From Flaccisagitta enflata (taxonomy: Eukaryota > Chaetognatha > Sagittoidea > Aphragmophora): DNA of 64,000 bases. Below, piece after piece: positions 24,135 through 36,259 of this stretch. The position numbers and the translations under genes are program-made. The DNA lies in NCBI GenBank assembly GCA_965153355.1, contig OZ231127.1, forward strand, positions 81,778,001 to 81,842,000. The letters are read 5' to 3'. Numbering within the stretch: position 1 is the stretch's first letter; each line of letters begins with the position of its first letter. The notes beneath the pieces were generated by a model that worked only from the letters and a program-made list of their open reading frames with translations, was not told the origin of the DNA and made no database searches.

Positions 24135-24214
24135 GTGCAGCGTCGATACGGCTGGTGAATCTTGTATCTATGCAGACATGTAAGGACATGGAAGAACAGA
24201 ATGAAAGTAGGACA

Positions 24215-24329
24215 GACCGACGGACACAACAAGGTGTAGAGTCGCGTGTAAGCAACTAACAAGGCCGGATACGCGGCCAATACAAGTTGCGGACGGGTGG
24301 GCAGGGGCGGAAATGACGTGCACGCGACT
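24215..24329 (+). mobile_element. Two abutting family A fragments
   Basis: A right end (GACCGACGGACA, AGTCGCGTGTAAGCAACT) is followed directly by a left end AACAAGGCCGGATACGCGGC, AGTTGCGGACGGG. That second fragment has its own right end GTGCACGCGACT 72 bp on. Possibly one element inserted at the tail of another. Confidence 0.6.
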
Positions 24330-24920
24330 AAAGATAAGTAGATGAGCCGGTAAAATTTCTATACAAAATGGGATGAAAAGCGCCTTTGGCGAAATTTTAA
24401 AATTATGAGTTTAACTATGCCCTCTGAAAGGAGAGTGTAGGGCTTGAAAATGTATTCCTTGTCGCGTGAAACACTTGAACTTTTGCTCTAAATTTGAATT
24501 CAACTACTTGTATGATAGTAACGTTACGGCCTAACGCCATCATCTACATTTCCGATAGGGGCTCCGATTTAAAGAGCTTTAAAATCTGCTTTGGATGGCG
24601 TCGGAAAAACAATAGATCAAAGCAACTACGATTTTTAACATTAATATTACTGACATGATATTTGACACTATTTCCTGTTCTTGCGCTCAGAGGTAAAGTT
24701 TGGGGACAGAAAGGTCAACTAAAGAGTAGACAAAGCGTTTTTTAATCAAAAGTATTTCATGTATATAACTGTGTATTTTTTTCATTGATGTCACTCATCA
24801 GGTTTGGTAGATATTTCAGTTTTCGTCCTATATCTACTTCCTTACTTGCATGAAGACATATATATATGTAAAGGTGATTTTTAAGGTGCGATTTACTTGT
24901 CATCGCTTCTGTCTTACACC
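24330..24920. other. Intergenic, nothing recognised
   Basis: AT-rich sequence without clear repeats or coding frames. Confidence 0.5.
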
Positions 24921-25344
24921 GTCTTCGGATCGGACTGTGAAATGCAAAACCTTTATAGCGCCTAAACTACTAGGAAAAAAATCATGAAATTTTCAGTGAT
25001 TATTGGTAATATGTGACGGTTTTTGCATGTCAAAGCTCAGATCATGGTATAGAAAAGGTGTGGGGAAGAAAAATATTGAAAACAAAAACATTTTTGATTA
25101 AGATCAATTTTTCCCCTATTTCCTTTATTTGCTTGAAATTGCTTTGCATTTCAACAAAAACTCAAGGATTTATTTTCAATGACAGATGTTTACTTGTGTA
25201 CTACCTAGTTGCTGCATATTCTGAGAAAAAACAGCACCTACAAAAAAAAACCAGGCCAACACCTATAAGTCGCGTGCAGGACAAAAATAACTGAACTGAC
25301 CTGACTCCTTATTGTATCTTTTTATCGAAAATCAGACAAACGCA

Positions 25345-27792
25345 ACCCAAAACCGACTAAAACCAGACTCAAACCAGACTCAAACCAGAATTAAACCAGA
25401 CCTAATTCAGACATAAACCAGACATAAACCAGATTTAAGCCAGACTCAAACCAGACTCAAACCAGACTCGAGCCAGACTTAAACCAGACTTAAACCAGAC
25501 TTAAACCAGCCTCAAACCAGCCTCAAACCAGCCTCAAACCAGAATCAAACCAGAATCAAACCAGACTCAAACCAGACTCAAACCAGACTCAAACCAGACT
25601 CAAACCAGACTCAAACCAGACTCAAACCAGACTCAAACCAGACTCAAACCAGACTCAAACCAGACTCAAACCAGACTCAAACCAGACTCAAACCAGACTC
25701 AAACCAGACTCAAACCAGACTCAAACCAGACTCAAACCAGACTCAAACCAGACTCAAACCAGACTCAAACCAGACTCAAACCAGACTCAAACCAGACTCA
25801 AACCAGACTCAAACCAGACTCAAACCAGACTCAAACCAGACTCAAACCAGACTCAAACCAGACTCAAACCAGACTCAAACCAGACTCAAACCAGACTCAA
25901 ACCAGAATTAAACCAGACCAAAACCGGACCTAAATCAGACCTAAATCAAACAAACCAGACAAAAACCAGACATAGACAAAACCTAAACCAGACCTAACCC
26001 AGACCTAAACCAGACATAAATCAGACATGAACCAGTCTTACACCAGACTTAAACCAGACTTAAACCAGACTTAAACCAGACTTAAACCAGACTTAAACCA
26101 GACTAAAACCAGACTAAAACCAGACTAAAACCAGACTAAAACCAGACTAAGACCAGACTTAGACCAGACTTAGACCAGACTTAGACCAGACTTAGACCAG
26201 ACTTAGACCAGACTTAGACCAGACTTAGACCAGACTTAGACCAGACTTAGACCAGACTTAGACCAGACTTAGACCAGACTTAGACCAGACTTAGACCAGA
26301 CTTAGACCAGACTTAGACCAGACTTAGACCAGACTTAGACCAGACTTAGACCAGACTTAGACCAGACTTAGACCAGACTTTGACCAGACTTTGACCAGAC
26401 TTTGACCAGACTTTGACCAGACTTTGACCAGACTTTGACCAGACTTTGACCAGACTTTGACCAGACTTTGACCAGACTTTGACCAGACTTTGACCAGACT
26501 TTGACCAGACTTTGACCAGACTTTGACCAGACTTTGACCAGACTTTGACCAGACTTTGACCAGACTTTGACCAGACTTTGACCAGACTTTGACCAGACTT
26601 TGACCAGACTTAGACCAGACTTAGACCAGACTTAGACCAGACTTAGACCAGACTTAGACCAGACTTAGACCAGACTTAGACCAGACTTAGACCAGACTTA
26701 GACCAGACTTAGACCAGACTTAGACCAGACTTAGACCAGACTTAGACCAGACTTAGACCAGACTTAGACCAGACTTAGACCAGACTTAGACCAGACTTAG
26801 ACCAGACTTAGACCAGACTTAGACCAGACTTAGACCAGACTTAGACCAGACTTAGACCAGACTTAGACCAGACTTAGACCAGACTTAGACCAGACTTAGA
26901 CCAGACTTAGACCAGACTTAGACCAGACTTAGACCAGACTTAGACCAGACTTAGACCAGACTTAGACCAGACTTAGACCAGACTTAGACCAGACTTAGAC
27001 CAGACTTAGACCAGACTTAGACCAGACTTAGACCAGACTTAGACCAGACTTAGACCAGACTTAGACCAGACTTAGACCAGACTTAGACCAGACTTAGACC
27101 AGACTTAGACCAGACTTAGACCAGACTTAGACCAGACTTAGACCAGACACTAGACCAGACTTAGACCAGACTAGACCAAGACTTAGGGACAGGCTTAGAC
27201 CAGACTTAGAACAGACTTAGACCAGACTTGGCCAGAATTCAGACTTAGACCAGACTTAGACCAGACTTAGACCAGACTTAGACCAGACTTAGACCAGACT
27301 TAGACCAGACTTAGACCAGACTTAGACCAGACTTAGACCAGACTTAGACCAGACTTAGACCAGACTTAGACCAGACTTAGACCAGACTTAGACCAGACTT
27401 AGACCAGACTTAGACCAGACTTAGACCAGACTTAGACCAGACTTAGACCAGACTTAGACCAGACTTAGACCAGACTTAGACCAGACTTAGACCAGACTTA
27501 GACCAGACTTAGACCAGACTTAGACCAGACTTAGACCAGACTTAGACCAGACTCAGACCAGACTCAGACCAGACTCAGACCAGACTCAGACCAGACTCAA
27601 ACCAGACTCAGACCAGACTCAGACCAGACTCAGACCAGACTCAGACCAGACTTAGACCAGACTTAGACCAGACTTAGACCAGACTTAGACCAGACTTAGA
27701 CCAGACTTAGACCAGACTTAGACCAGACTTAGACCAGACTTAGACCAGACTTAAACCAGACTTAAACCAGACCTAAACCAGACCTAAACCAG
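25345..27792. repeat. 10-bp satellite ACCAGACTTA
   Basis: About 240 units in homogeneous blocks: ACCAGACTCA (25555-25905), ACCAGACTTA/TTAG, ACCAGACTTTG (about 26370-26610), TTAG again, then CTCAG (about 27550-27650). A ragged patch at 27143-27245 breaks the period. Confidence 0.95.
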
Positions 27793-27799
27793 ACTTATC

Positions 27800-28190
27800 T
27801 TTAATATCATTTTAACCAGCAGACATAAACCAGCAGACTTAAACCATTAGACCAGCAGACTTAAACCATTAGATTTAAACCAGCAGACTTAAACCAGCAG
27901 ACTTAAACCAGCAGACTTAAACCAGCAGATTTAAACCAGCAGACTTTAATCAGCAGACTTTAATCAGCAGACTTAACTCATTAGATTTAAACCAGCAGAT
28001 TTAAACCAGCAGATTTAAACCAGCAGACTTTAACCAGCAGACCTAACTCATTAGATTTAAACCAGCAGACTTCAACCAGCAGACTTCAACCAGCAGACTT
28101 CAACCAGCAGACTTCAACCAGCAGACTTTAACCAGCAGACTTTAACCAGCAGACTTTAACCAGCAGACTTAAACCAGCAGACTTTAACCA
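27800..28190. repeat. ~15-bp repeat ACCAGCAGACTTTAA
   Basis: Derived from the neighbouring satellite by a CAG insertion. Repeated in the second copy at 31497-31860. Confidence 0.9.
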
Positions 28191-28715
28191 AAAATGACCA
28201 AAAATGACCAAAAATGACCAAAAATAATCAAAAATGACCAAAAATGACCAAATATGACCAAAAATGACCAAAATGACCAAAATTGACCAAAATGACCAAA
28301 AGGACCAAAATGACCAAAAATGACCAAATGACCAAGACTGACCAAAATGACCAAATGCACTAAATGACCAATGACCAAATGACCAAATGATCAAAATGAT
28401 TCATGACCAAAATGACCAAAAATGATCAAAAATGACCAAAAATGACCAAAATGACCCAAATGACCAAAATGACCAAAACACCAAAATGACGAAAATGACC
28501 AAAGATGACCAAAGACGACCAAAGACAACCAAAAATGACCAAACATGACCAAAAATGACCAAAAATGATAAAAAATGATCCAAAGGACCAAAATGACCAA
28601 AATGGCCATTATGACCAAAAATGACCAAAATGACCAAAAATGACCAAAAATGATCAGAAATGACCAAAAATGACCAAATGACCAAAAATGATCAAAATGA
28701 CCAAAAAAGACAACA
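28190..28715. repeat. 10-11 bp repeat ATGACCAAAA
   Basis: Tandem TGACCAAAAA/TGACCAAAA units. A second array is at 31860-32400, with shorter runs at 29440-29570 and 33165-33300. Confidence 0.9.
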
Positions 28716-28718
28716 GGT

Positions 28719-29436
28719 CGCCCAAGGGCAATATGTGGTCAGTGATACCCGTTGCCCTGCTTTGAGTGATTGTGAATTGTGGTGAGGGGAAGCAGGGCAG
28801 CGGCCCCGAAGGGGACGATGTCCTGAAGAACACAGGGGGAATTTAGTTCTCCTATCAGAAAGTGGATAAGATGCTGACTGAAGGCTCAAGAGCCTAACTG
28901 AGGTCTAAGAAGGCTGATGTAAAGCCTCAGAATTTCAATCAAGCTTGAGAATGGATTTGAGGCCGAGAGGCTGGATATGAGACCTGAGAGGCTGTATTTG
29001 AGGCCTGAGAGACTAGATTTGAGACCCTGAGAGTCTGGATTTGAGACCAGAGAGGCTTGATTGAGACCAGAGAGGCTGGATTGAGGCCTGAGAGGTTGGA
29101 TTTGAGGCCTGAGAGGCTGGATTGAGGCCTTAGAGACTGATTTGAGGCCTGAGAGGTTGATTGGAGGCCTGAGAGGTGGATTGAGGCCTGAGAGGCTTGA
29201 TTTGAGGCCAAAGAGGCTGGATTTGAGGCCTGAGAGGCTGAATTTGAGACCTGAGAGGCTGGATTTGTGGCCTGAGAGGCTGGATTTGAGGCCTGAGAGG
29301 TCAGATTTGAGGCCAGAGAGGTCAGATTTTAGGCCTGAGGGGACCAATGATGGGGGGGGACGAACGAACGAACGGACGGACGAACGAACAAAAGTCCCCT
29401 GTGTTCAGGACATCGTCCCCTTCGGGACCGCTGCCC
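28719..29436. mobile_element. Family B element, duplication copy 1
   Basis: Left GGGCAGCGGCCCCGAAGGGG then ACGATGTCCTG; right CAGGACATCGTCCCC then TTCGGGACCGCTGCCC. The interior is a 21-bp minisatellite GGATTTGAGGCCTGAGAGGC (28960-29340), then GGACGAACGAACGAACGG before the right end. Confidence 0.8.
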
Positions 29437-30183
29437 AAAAATGATCAAAAATGATCAAAAATGAACAAAAATGAACAAAAATGAACAAAAATGGCCCAAA
29501 ATGACCAAATATGATCAAAATTGATCAAACATGACCAAAAATGACCAAAATGACCAAAATGACCAAAAATGACTAAAAGCAACCAATAATTCCCAGATAC
29601 AACAAAAAAAAAGACCCAAAATAACTCCAGACGACCCAAAAAGACGCAAAAAAGCATAGTGTTACGGACGGACGGACGGAGTTGCGTGCACGCGACTAAA
29701 AACGGGTAAAAAAAACCTTTTTGCTTTAAAAATGGATGTTCTTTCAATGTTTTGTTTTCCCCTCACCTTTTCTATATTATGATCTGAGCTTTTACATGCA
29801 AAAACCGTCACATGTTACCAATATTCATTGAAAATTTCATGACTTTTTTCCTAGTGGTTTAGGAGCTATAAAGGTTTTGCATTTCACAGTCCGATTCAAG
29901 AAGGTGTACTATGCTGTAGTGACTTACGCACAGGCGTCAACACTGATAGGAACATCTTTTTCATGGCGCAAAATTGTGTAACACCAACGGGTGCATTCAG
30001 TCTGAATCACTACTGCAAGTGAAACAATGCACTACCGGTGTATCAGCTAATCTGTTTGTCCGTTTATTTGTTGGTTTTAGTCAAATTGTCTTTCTCTCTT
30101 GGCGCGCAATGATACATTGGAAGGTAAACTCTAATGTCAGAGGAAGCGAGTTTTAAAAAGCTTTAAAATTACAGTCCCTGACT

Positions 30184-31479
30184 TAAACAAGACTTAGACC
30201 AGACTTAGACCAGACTTAGACCAGACTTAGACCAGACTTAGACCAGACTGAGACCAGACTGAGACCAGACTGAGACCAGACTGAGACCAGACTGAGACCA
30301 GACTGAGACCAGACTGAGACCAGACTGAGACCAGACTGAGACCAGACTGAGACCAGACTGAGACCAGACTGAGACCAGACTTAGACCAGACTGAGACCAG
30401 ACTGAGACCAGACTGAGACCAGACTGAGACCAGACTGAGACCAGACTGAGACCAGACTGAGACCAGACTGAGACCAGACTGAGACCAGACTGAGACCAGA
30501 CTTAGACCAGACTTAGACCAGACTTAGACCAGACTTAGACCAGACTTAGACCAGACTTAGACCAGACTTAGACCAGACTTGAACCAGACTTAGACCAGAC
30601 TTAGACCAGACTTAGACCAGACTTAGACCAGACTTAGACCAGACTTAGACCAGACTTAGACCAGACTTAGACCAGACTTAGACCAGACTTAGACCAGACT
30701 TAGACCAGACTTAGACCAGACTTAGGGCAGACTTAGACCAGACTTAGACCAGACTTAGACCAGACTTAGACCAGACTCAGACCAGACTTAGACCAGACTT
30801 AGACCAGACTTAGACCAGACTTAGACCAGACTTAGACCAGACTTAGACCAGACTTAGACCAGACTTAGACCAGACTTAGACCAGACTTAGACCAGACTTA
30901 GACCAGACTTAGACCAGACTTAGACCAGACTTAGACGAGACTTAGACCAGACTTAGACCAGACTTAGACCAGACTTAGACCAGACTTAGACCAGACTTAG
31001 ACCAGACTTAGACCAGACTTAGACCAGACTTAGACCAGACTTAGACCAGACTTAGACCAGACTTAGACCAGACTTAGACCAGACTTAGACCAGACTTAGA
31101 CCAGACTTAGACCAGACTTAGACCAGACTTAGACCAGACTTAGACCAGACTTAGACCAGACCTAGACCAGACTTAGACCAGACTTAGACCAGACTTAGAC
31201 CAGACTTAGACCAGACTTAGACCAGACTTAGACCAGACTTAGACCAGACTTAGACCAGACTTAGACCAGACTTAGACCAGACTTAGACCAGACTTAGACC
31301 AGACTTAATCCAGACTTAGACCAGACTTAGACCAGACTTAGACCAGACTTAGACCAGACTTAGACCAGACTTAGACCAGACTTAGACCAGACTTAGACCA
31401 GACTTAGACCAGACTTAGACCAGACTTAGACCAGACTTAAACCAGACCTAAACCAGACCTAAACCAGACTTAAACCAGA
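30184..31479. repeat. 10-bp satellite, second array
   Basis: About 130 units of GACTTAGACC, with an ACCAGACTGAG block at about 30245-30500. Confidence 0.95.
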
Positions 31480-32407
31480 CTTATCTTTAATATCATTTTA
31501 ACCAGCAGACATAAACCAGCAGACTTAAACCATTAGACCAGCAGACTTAAACCATTAGATTTAAACCAGCAGACTTAAACCAGCAGACTTAAACCAGCAG
31601 ATTTAAACCAGCAGACTTTAATCAGCAGACTTTAATCAGCAGACTTAACTCATTAGATTTAAACCAGCAGATTTAAACCAGCAGATTTAAACCAGCAGAC
31701 TTTAACCAGCAGACCTAACTCATTAGATTTAAACCAGCAGACTTCAACCAGCAGACTTCAACCAGCAGACTTCAACCAGCAGACTTCAACCAGCAGACTT
31801 TAACCAGCAGACTTTAACCAGCAGACTTTAACCAGCAGACTTTAACCAGCAGACTTTAACCAAAAATGACCAAAAATGACCAAAAATAATCAAAAATGAC
31901 CAAAAATGACCAAAAATGACCAAAAATGACCAAAAATGACCAAAATGACCAAAATGACCAAAAGTGACCAAAATGACCAAAAAGGACCAAAAATGACCAA
32001 AAATGACCAAAATGACCAAGACGACCAAAATGACCAAAACGACCAAAATGACCAAAATGACCAAAAATGACCAAAAATGATCAAAAATGATTCATAGGAC
32101 CAAAATGACCAAAAATAATCAAAAATGACCAAAAATGACCAAAAATGACCTAAAATGACCAAAAATGACCAAAACGACCAAAATGACGAAAATGACCAAA
32201 GACGACCAAAGACGACCAAAAATGACCAAACATGACCAAAAATGACCAAAAATGATAAAAAATGATCCAAAGGACCAAAATGACCAAAATGGCCATTATG
32301 ACCAAAAATGACCAAAAATGACCAAAAATGACCAAAAATGATCAGAAATGACCAAAAATGACCAAATGACCAAAAATGATCAAAATGACCAAAAAAGACA
32401 ACAGGTC

Positions 32408-33165
32408 GCCCAAGGGCAATATGTGGTCAGTGATACCCGTTGCCCTGCTTTGAGTGATTGTGAATTGTGGTGAGGGGAAGCAGGGCAGCGGCCCCGAAGG
32501 GGACGATGTCCTGAAGAACACAGGGGGAATTTAGTTTTTCCTACCTCAGAAAGTGGATAAGATGCTGACTGAAGGCCTTCAAGAGCCTTAACTGAGGTCT
32601 AAGAAGGCTGATGTAAAGCCTGAGAATATCAATCGGGAGCTTGAGAATTTGGATTTCAGGCTTGAGAGGCTGGATATGAGACCTGAGAGGCTGTATTTGA
32701 GGCCTGAGAGACTAGATTTGAGACCTGAGAGTCTGGATTTGAGACCAGAGAGGCTTGATTTGAGACCAGAGAGGCTGGATTTGAGGCCTGAGAGGCTGGA
32801 TTTGAGGCCTGAGAGGCTGGATTTGAGGCCTTAGAGACTGGATTTGAGGCCTGAGAGGCTGGATTTGAGGCCTGAGAGGCTGGATTTGAGGCCTGAGAGG
32901 CTGGATTTGAGGCCTGAGAGGCTGGATTTGAGGCCAAAGAGGCTGGATTTGAGGCCTGAGAGGCTGAATTTGAGACCTGAGAGGCTGGATTTGTGGCCTG
33001 AGAGGCTGGATTTGAGGCCTGAGAGGTCAGATTTGAGGCCAGAGAGGTCAGATTTTAGGCCTGAGGGGACCAATGATGGGGGGGGACGAACGAACGAACG
33101 GACGGACGAACGAACAAAAGTCCCCTGTGTTCTACAGGACATCGTCCCCTTCGGGACCGCTGCCC
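32408..33165. mobile_element. Family B element, duplication copy 2
   Basis: Same structure as the copy at 28719, with a more regular 21-bp minisatellite (32640-33070). Right end CTACAGGACATCGTCCCC then TTCGGGACCGCTGCCC, followed by AAAAA. Confidence 0.85.
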
Positions 33166-33384
33166 AAAAATGATCAAAAATGATCAAAAATGAACAAAAA
33201 TGAACAAAAATGGCCCAAAATGACCAAATATGATCAAAATTGATCAAAATGACCAAAAATGACCAAAATGACCAAAATGACCAAAAATGACTAAAAGCAA
33301 CCAATAATTCCCAGATACAACAAAAAAAAAGACCCAAAATAACTCCAGACGACCCAAAAAGACGCAAAAAAGCATAGTGTTACG

Positions 33385-33424
33385 GACGGACGGACGGACG
33401 GAGTTGCGTGCACGCGACTAAAAA
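33385..33424 (+). mobile_element. Family A right end (duplicated)
   Basis: GACGGACGGACGGACGGAG, TTGCGTGCACGCGAC and TAAAAA. Second copy of the right end at 29660-29702. Confidence 0.75.
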
Positions 33425-33876
33425 CGGGTAAAAAAAACCTTTTTGCTTTAAAAATGGATGTTCTTTCAATGTTTTGTTTTCCCCTCACCTTTTCTATATT
33501 ATGATCTGAGCTTTTACATGCAAAAACCGTCACATGTTACCAATATTCATTGAAAATTTCATGACTTTTTTCCTAGTGGTTTAGGAGCTATAAAGGTTTT
33601 GCATTTCACAGTCCGATTCAAGAAGGTGTACTATGCTGTAGTGACTTACGCACAGGCGTCAGCACTGATAGGAACATCTTTTTCATGGCGCAAAATTGTG
33701 TAACACCAACGGGTGCATTCAGTCTGAATCACTACTGCAAGTGAAACAATGCACTACCGGTGTATCAGCTAATCTGTTTGTCCGTTTATTTGTTGGTTTT
33801 AGTCAAATTGTCTTTCTCTCTTGGCGCGCAATGATACATTGGAAGGTAAACTCTAATGTCAGAGGAAGCGAGTTTT

Positions 33877-36259
33877 AAAAAGCTTTAAAATTACAGTCCC
33901 TGACTAAACACTACTCGAGAAGACAAACAACAAATCAATAATTTAAAAGAAAAATATTCAATATTGTTTTAATGATGACAAAGCTTGATAATGACAACAT
34001 GTTGGATGATGATGAAGACAACAATAAATGATAATGACAACAACAAAAAATTTCCAAAAAAAGTTTACAAAAAAAAAATTCCAGAAAAATTTTTAAAAAC
34101 AATTTTTTAAAAAAATTTCAAAAAAATTTCAAGATAATGAGTAACAGTAATTGAAGATGATGACAGGTGTTTAGGATGATGACAGGAGTTTAGGATGATG
34201 ACAGGTGTAAAACATGATGACAGGTGTAAAAGATGATAACAGGAGTTGAAGATGATAACAGGAGTTGAAGATGATGACAGGAGTTGAAGATGATGACAGT
34301 AGCTGTTAGAGAAATACGCTCGTATGCGAGAGCGCTAGATGGTGACAGTAGTTGAAGATGATGACAATAGTTGAAGATGATGACAGTAGTTGAAGATGAT
34401 GACAGTAGTTGAAGATGATGACAGTAGTTGAAGATGATGACAGTAGTTGAAGATGATGACAGTAGTTGAAGATGATGACAGTAGTTGAAGATGATGACAG
34501 TAGTTGAAGATGATGACAGTAGTTGAAGATGATGACAGTAGTTGAAGATGATGACAGTAGTTGAAGATGATGACAGTAGTTGAAGATGATGACAGTAGTT
34601 GAAGATGATGACAGTAGTTGAAGATGATGACAGTAGTTGAAGATGATGACAGTAGTTGAAGATGATGACAGTAGTTGAAGATGATGACAGTAGTTGAAGA
34701 TGATGATGAAGAAGATGATGACAGTAGTTGAAGATGATGACAGTAGTTGAAGATGATGACAGTAGTTGAAGATGATGACAGTAGTTGAAGATGATGACAG
34801 TAGTTGAAGATGATGACAGTAGTTGAAGATGATGACAGTAGTTGAAGATGATGACAGTAGTTGAAGATGATGACAGTAGTTGAAGATGATGATAGAAGAA
34901 GAGATGATTAGTTGAAGATGATGACAGTAGTTGAAGATGATGACATAGTTGAAGATGATGACAGTAGTTGAAGATGATGACAGTAGTTGAAGATGATGAC
35001 AGTAGTTGAAGATGATGACAGTAGTTGAAGATGATGACAGTAGTTGAAGATGATGACAGTAGTTGAAGATGATGACAGTGGTTGAAGATGATGACAGTGG
35101 TTGAAGATGATGACAGTGGTTGAAGATGATGACAGTGGTTGAAGATGATGACAGTGGTTGAAGATGATGACAGTGGTTGAAGATGATGACAGTGGTTGAT
35201 GATGATGACAGTGGTTGAAGATGATGACAGTGGTTGAAGATGATGACAGTGGTTGAAGATGATGACAGTGATTGAAGATAATGACAGTGATTGAAGATAA
35301 TGACAGTAGTTGAAGATAATGACAGTAGTTGAAGATGAAGATAGTAAGGGAAGATGATGATAGTAAGGGAAGATGATGATAGTAGGGGAAGATGATGATA
35401 GTAGGGGAAGATGATGATAGTAGGTGAAGATGATGACAGTGGTTGAAGATGACAGTGGTTGAAGATGATGATTACTCAACTCGAATCCTCTACATAAATC
35501 GTCTAATTCCATGTAACATATTACCACATAAATAAGCTAATATCCCATAAACCAGACTACCGATTTAATTTGAATTTTGCAGGGGTTGTCTATTTACCAC
35601 CCTCTACTTGTATACCAAATAAGATAGAAAAATTTCATAATTATACTACCCTATACCTATTAGCCTAACGACAATTATTGCGATGTCATAGAAAAGTTCT
35701 CTATCAATGGGATACGGCCCAAAATCATGTTTACAGATGGTCCATGAAAAAAATTTAGCCCTAAAACCCCTATAAATTGGCGCCGCCACCCAACCCCATT
35801 CCCGTAATAAAACATAGGCAAAAACCTTTCCTGAACATTTTCTATGGGATATCAGGTGGTGTGGCGGCGGCAATTTTCAATGGTCCAAGGACCAAATTTA
35901 CGTTGTGGTTTATATGTATACATGATTTTGAGTCATATCCCTCCGATAGAAAACTTTCCTATGATTTTGCATGAATTCTTGTTATGCTAATACCTATGTG
36001 ACATGTGCAACAATTCATCCTAAGTCCCAGCTAAATATCACTACAAAAATAATAGGCAAAGGGTAGTAAAAATTTATGAATTTTTTTGAATATTGGTACA
36101 CAAGCTCCTATTGACCTATGAAACAACACCAGCTAAGTTTCATAAAATTTTTGAAGTCTGGTTCCAAAAATATGAGGTTTTAAACAGACCAACAGACAAA
36201 CGACAGACTACGCGTCACTGCTACTTCATAGTCCCTGACAACAACTGTTCGTTGGGGAC
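33877..36259 (+). mobile_element. Family D element, copy 1
   Basis: Left AAGCTTTAAAATTACAG then TCCCTGACT and CTCGAGAAGA; an A/T-rich stretch; a 19-bp minisatellite (34145-35480); a body (TAAATAAGCTAATATC, GATTTAATTTGAATTTTGCA); AGACCAACAGACAAACGACAG; and a terminal hairpin AGTCCCTGAC...GTTGGGGAC before AAAAAA. The body repeats at 48393-48984. No coding frame. Confidence 0.7.
34145..35480. repeat. 19-bp minisatellite GATGATGACAGTAGTTGAA
   Basis: About 65 units with blocks of AGTGGTTGAA and AGGGGAAGAT variants toward 35050-35460. A 445-codon minus-strand frame of Ser/Thr/Leu/His is an artefact: 57 nt equals three units. Confidence 0.93.

Larger units (their letters stand above)
25249..29702 (+). 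mobile_element. Giant family A element filled with satellite DNA
   Basis: Left CAGGCCAACACCTATAAG, left motif AGTCGCGTGCAGG. Right GACGGACGGACGGAG and hairpin TTGCGTGCACGCGAC before TAAAAA. Between them: 10-bp satellite, 15-bp and 10-bp arrays and a family B copy. Structurally it matches the copy at 63130-63459 with a hugely expanded interior. Confidence 0.6.
24923..30183. mobile_element. Foldback element C split by a giant family A element
   Basis: 24923-25108 (CGGACTGTGAAATGCAAAAC...) is an inverted copy of 29722-29905, ending at CAGTCCGAT. The intervening DNA begins with a family A left end at 25249 and ends with a family A right end at 29702. So a foldback appears to have received a large A insertion between its arms. 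Confidence 0.6.
26461..33905. repeat. Tandem segmental duplication, ~3.7-kb unit
   Basis: 27793-30183 is repeated at 31480-33905 in the same order: end of satellite, 15-bp array, TGACCAAAA array, family B, family A right end, C arm, and TACAGTCCCTGACT. The offset is 3687 bp at the left and 3722 bp at the right. Copy 1 lacks many single bases present in copy 2. The left limit is placed in the satellite and is arbitrary. Confidence 0.9.

Noticed and set aside
25345-31479. CRISPR-like array
   Set aside because: Units are contiguous 10-mers with no spacers, in a eukaryotic context without cas genes.
34190-35527. 445-codon minus-strand open frame
   Set aside because: A 19-bp repeat read in a 57-nt cycle without stops; no domain or splice context.
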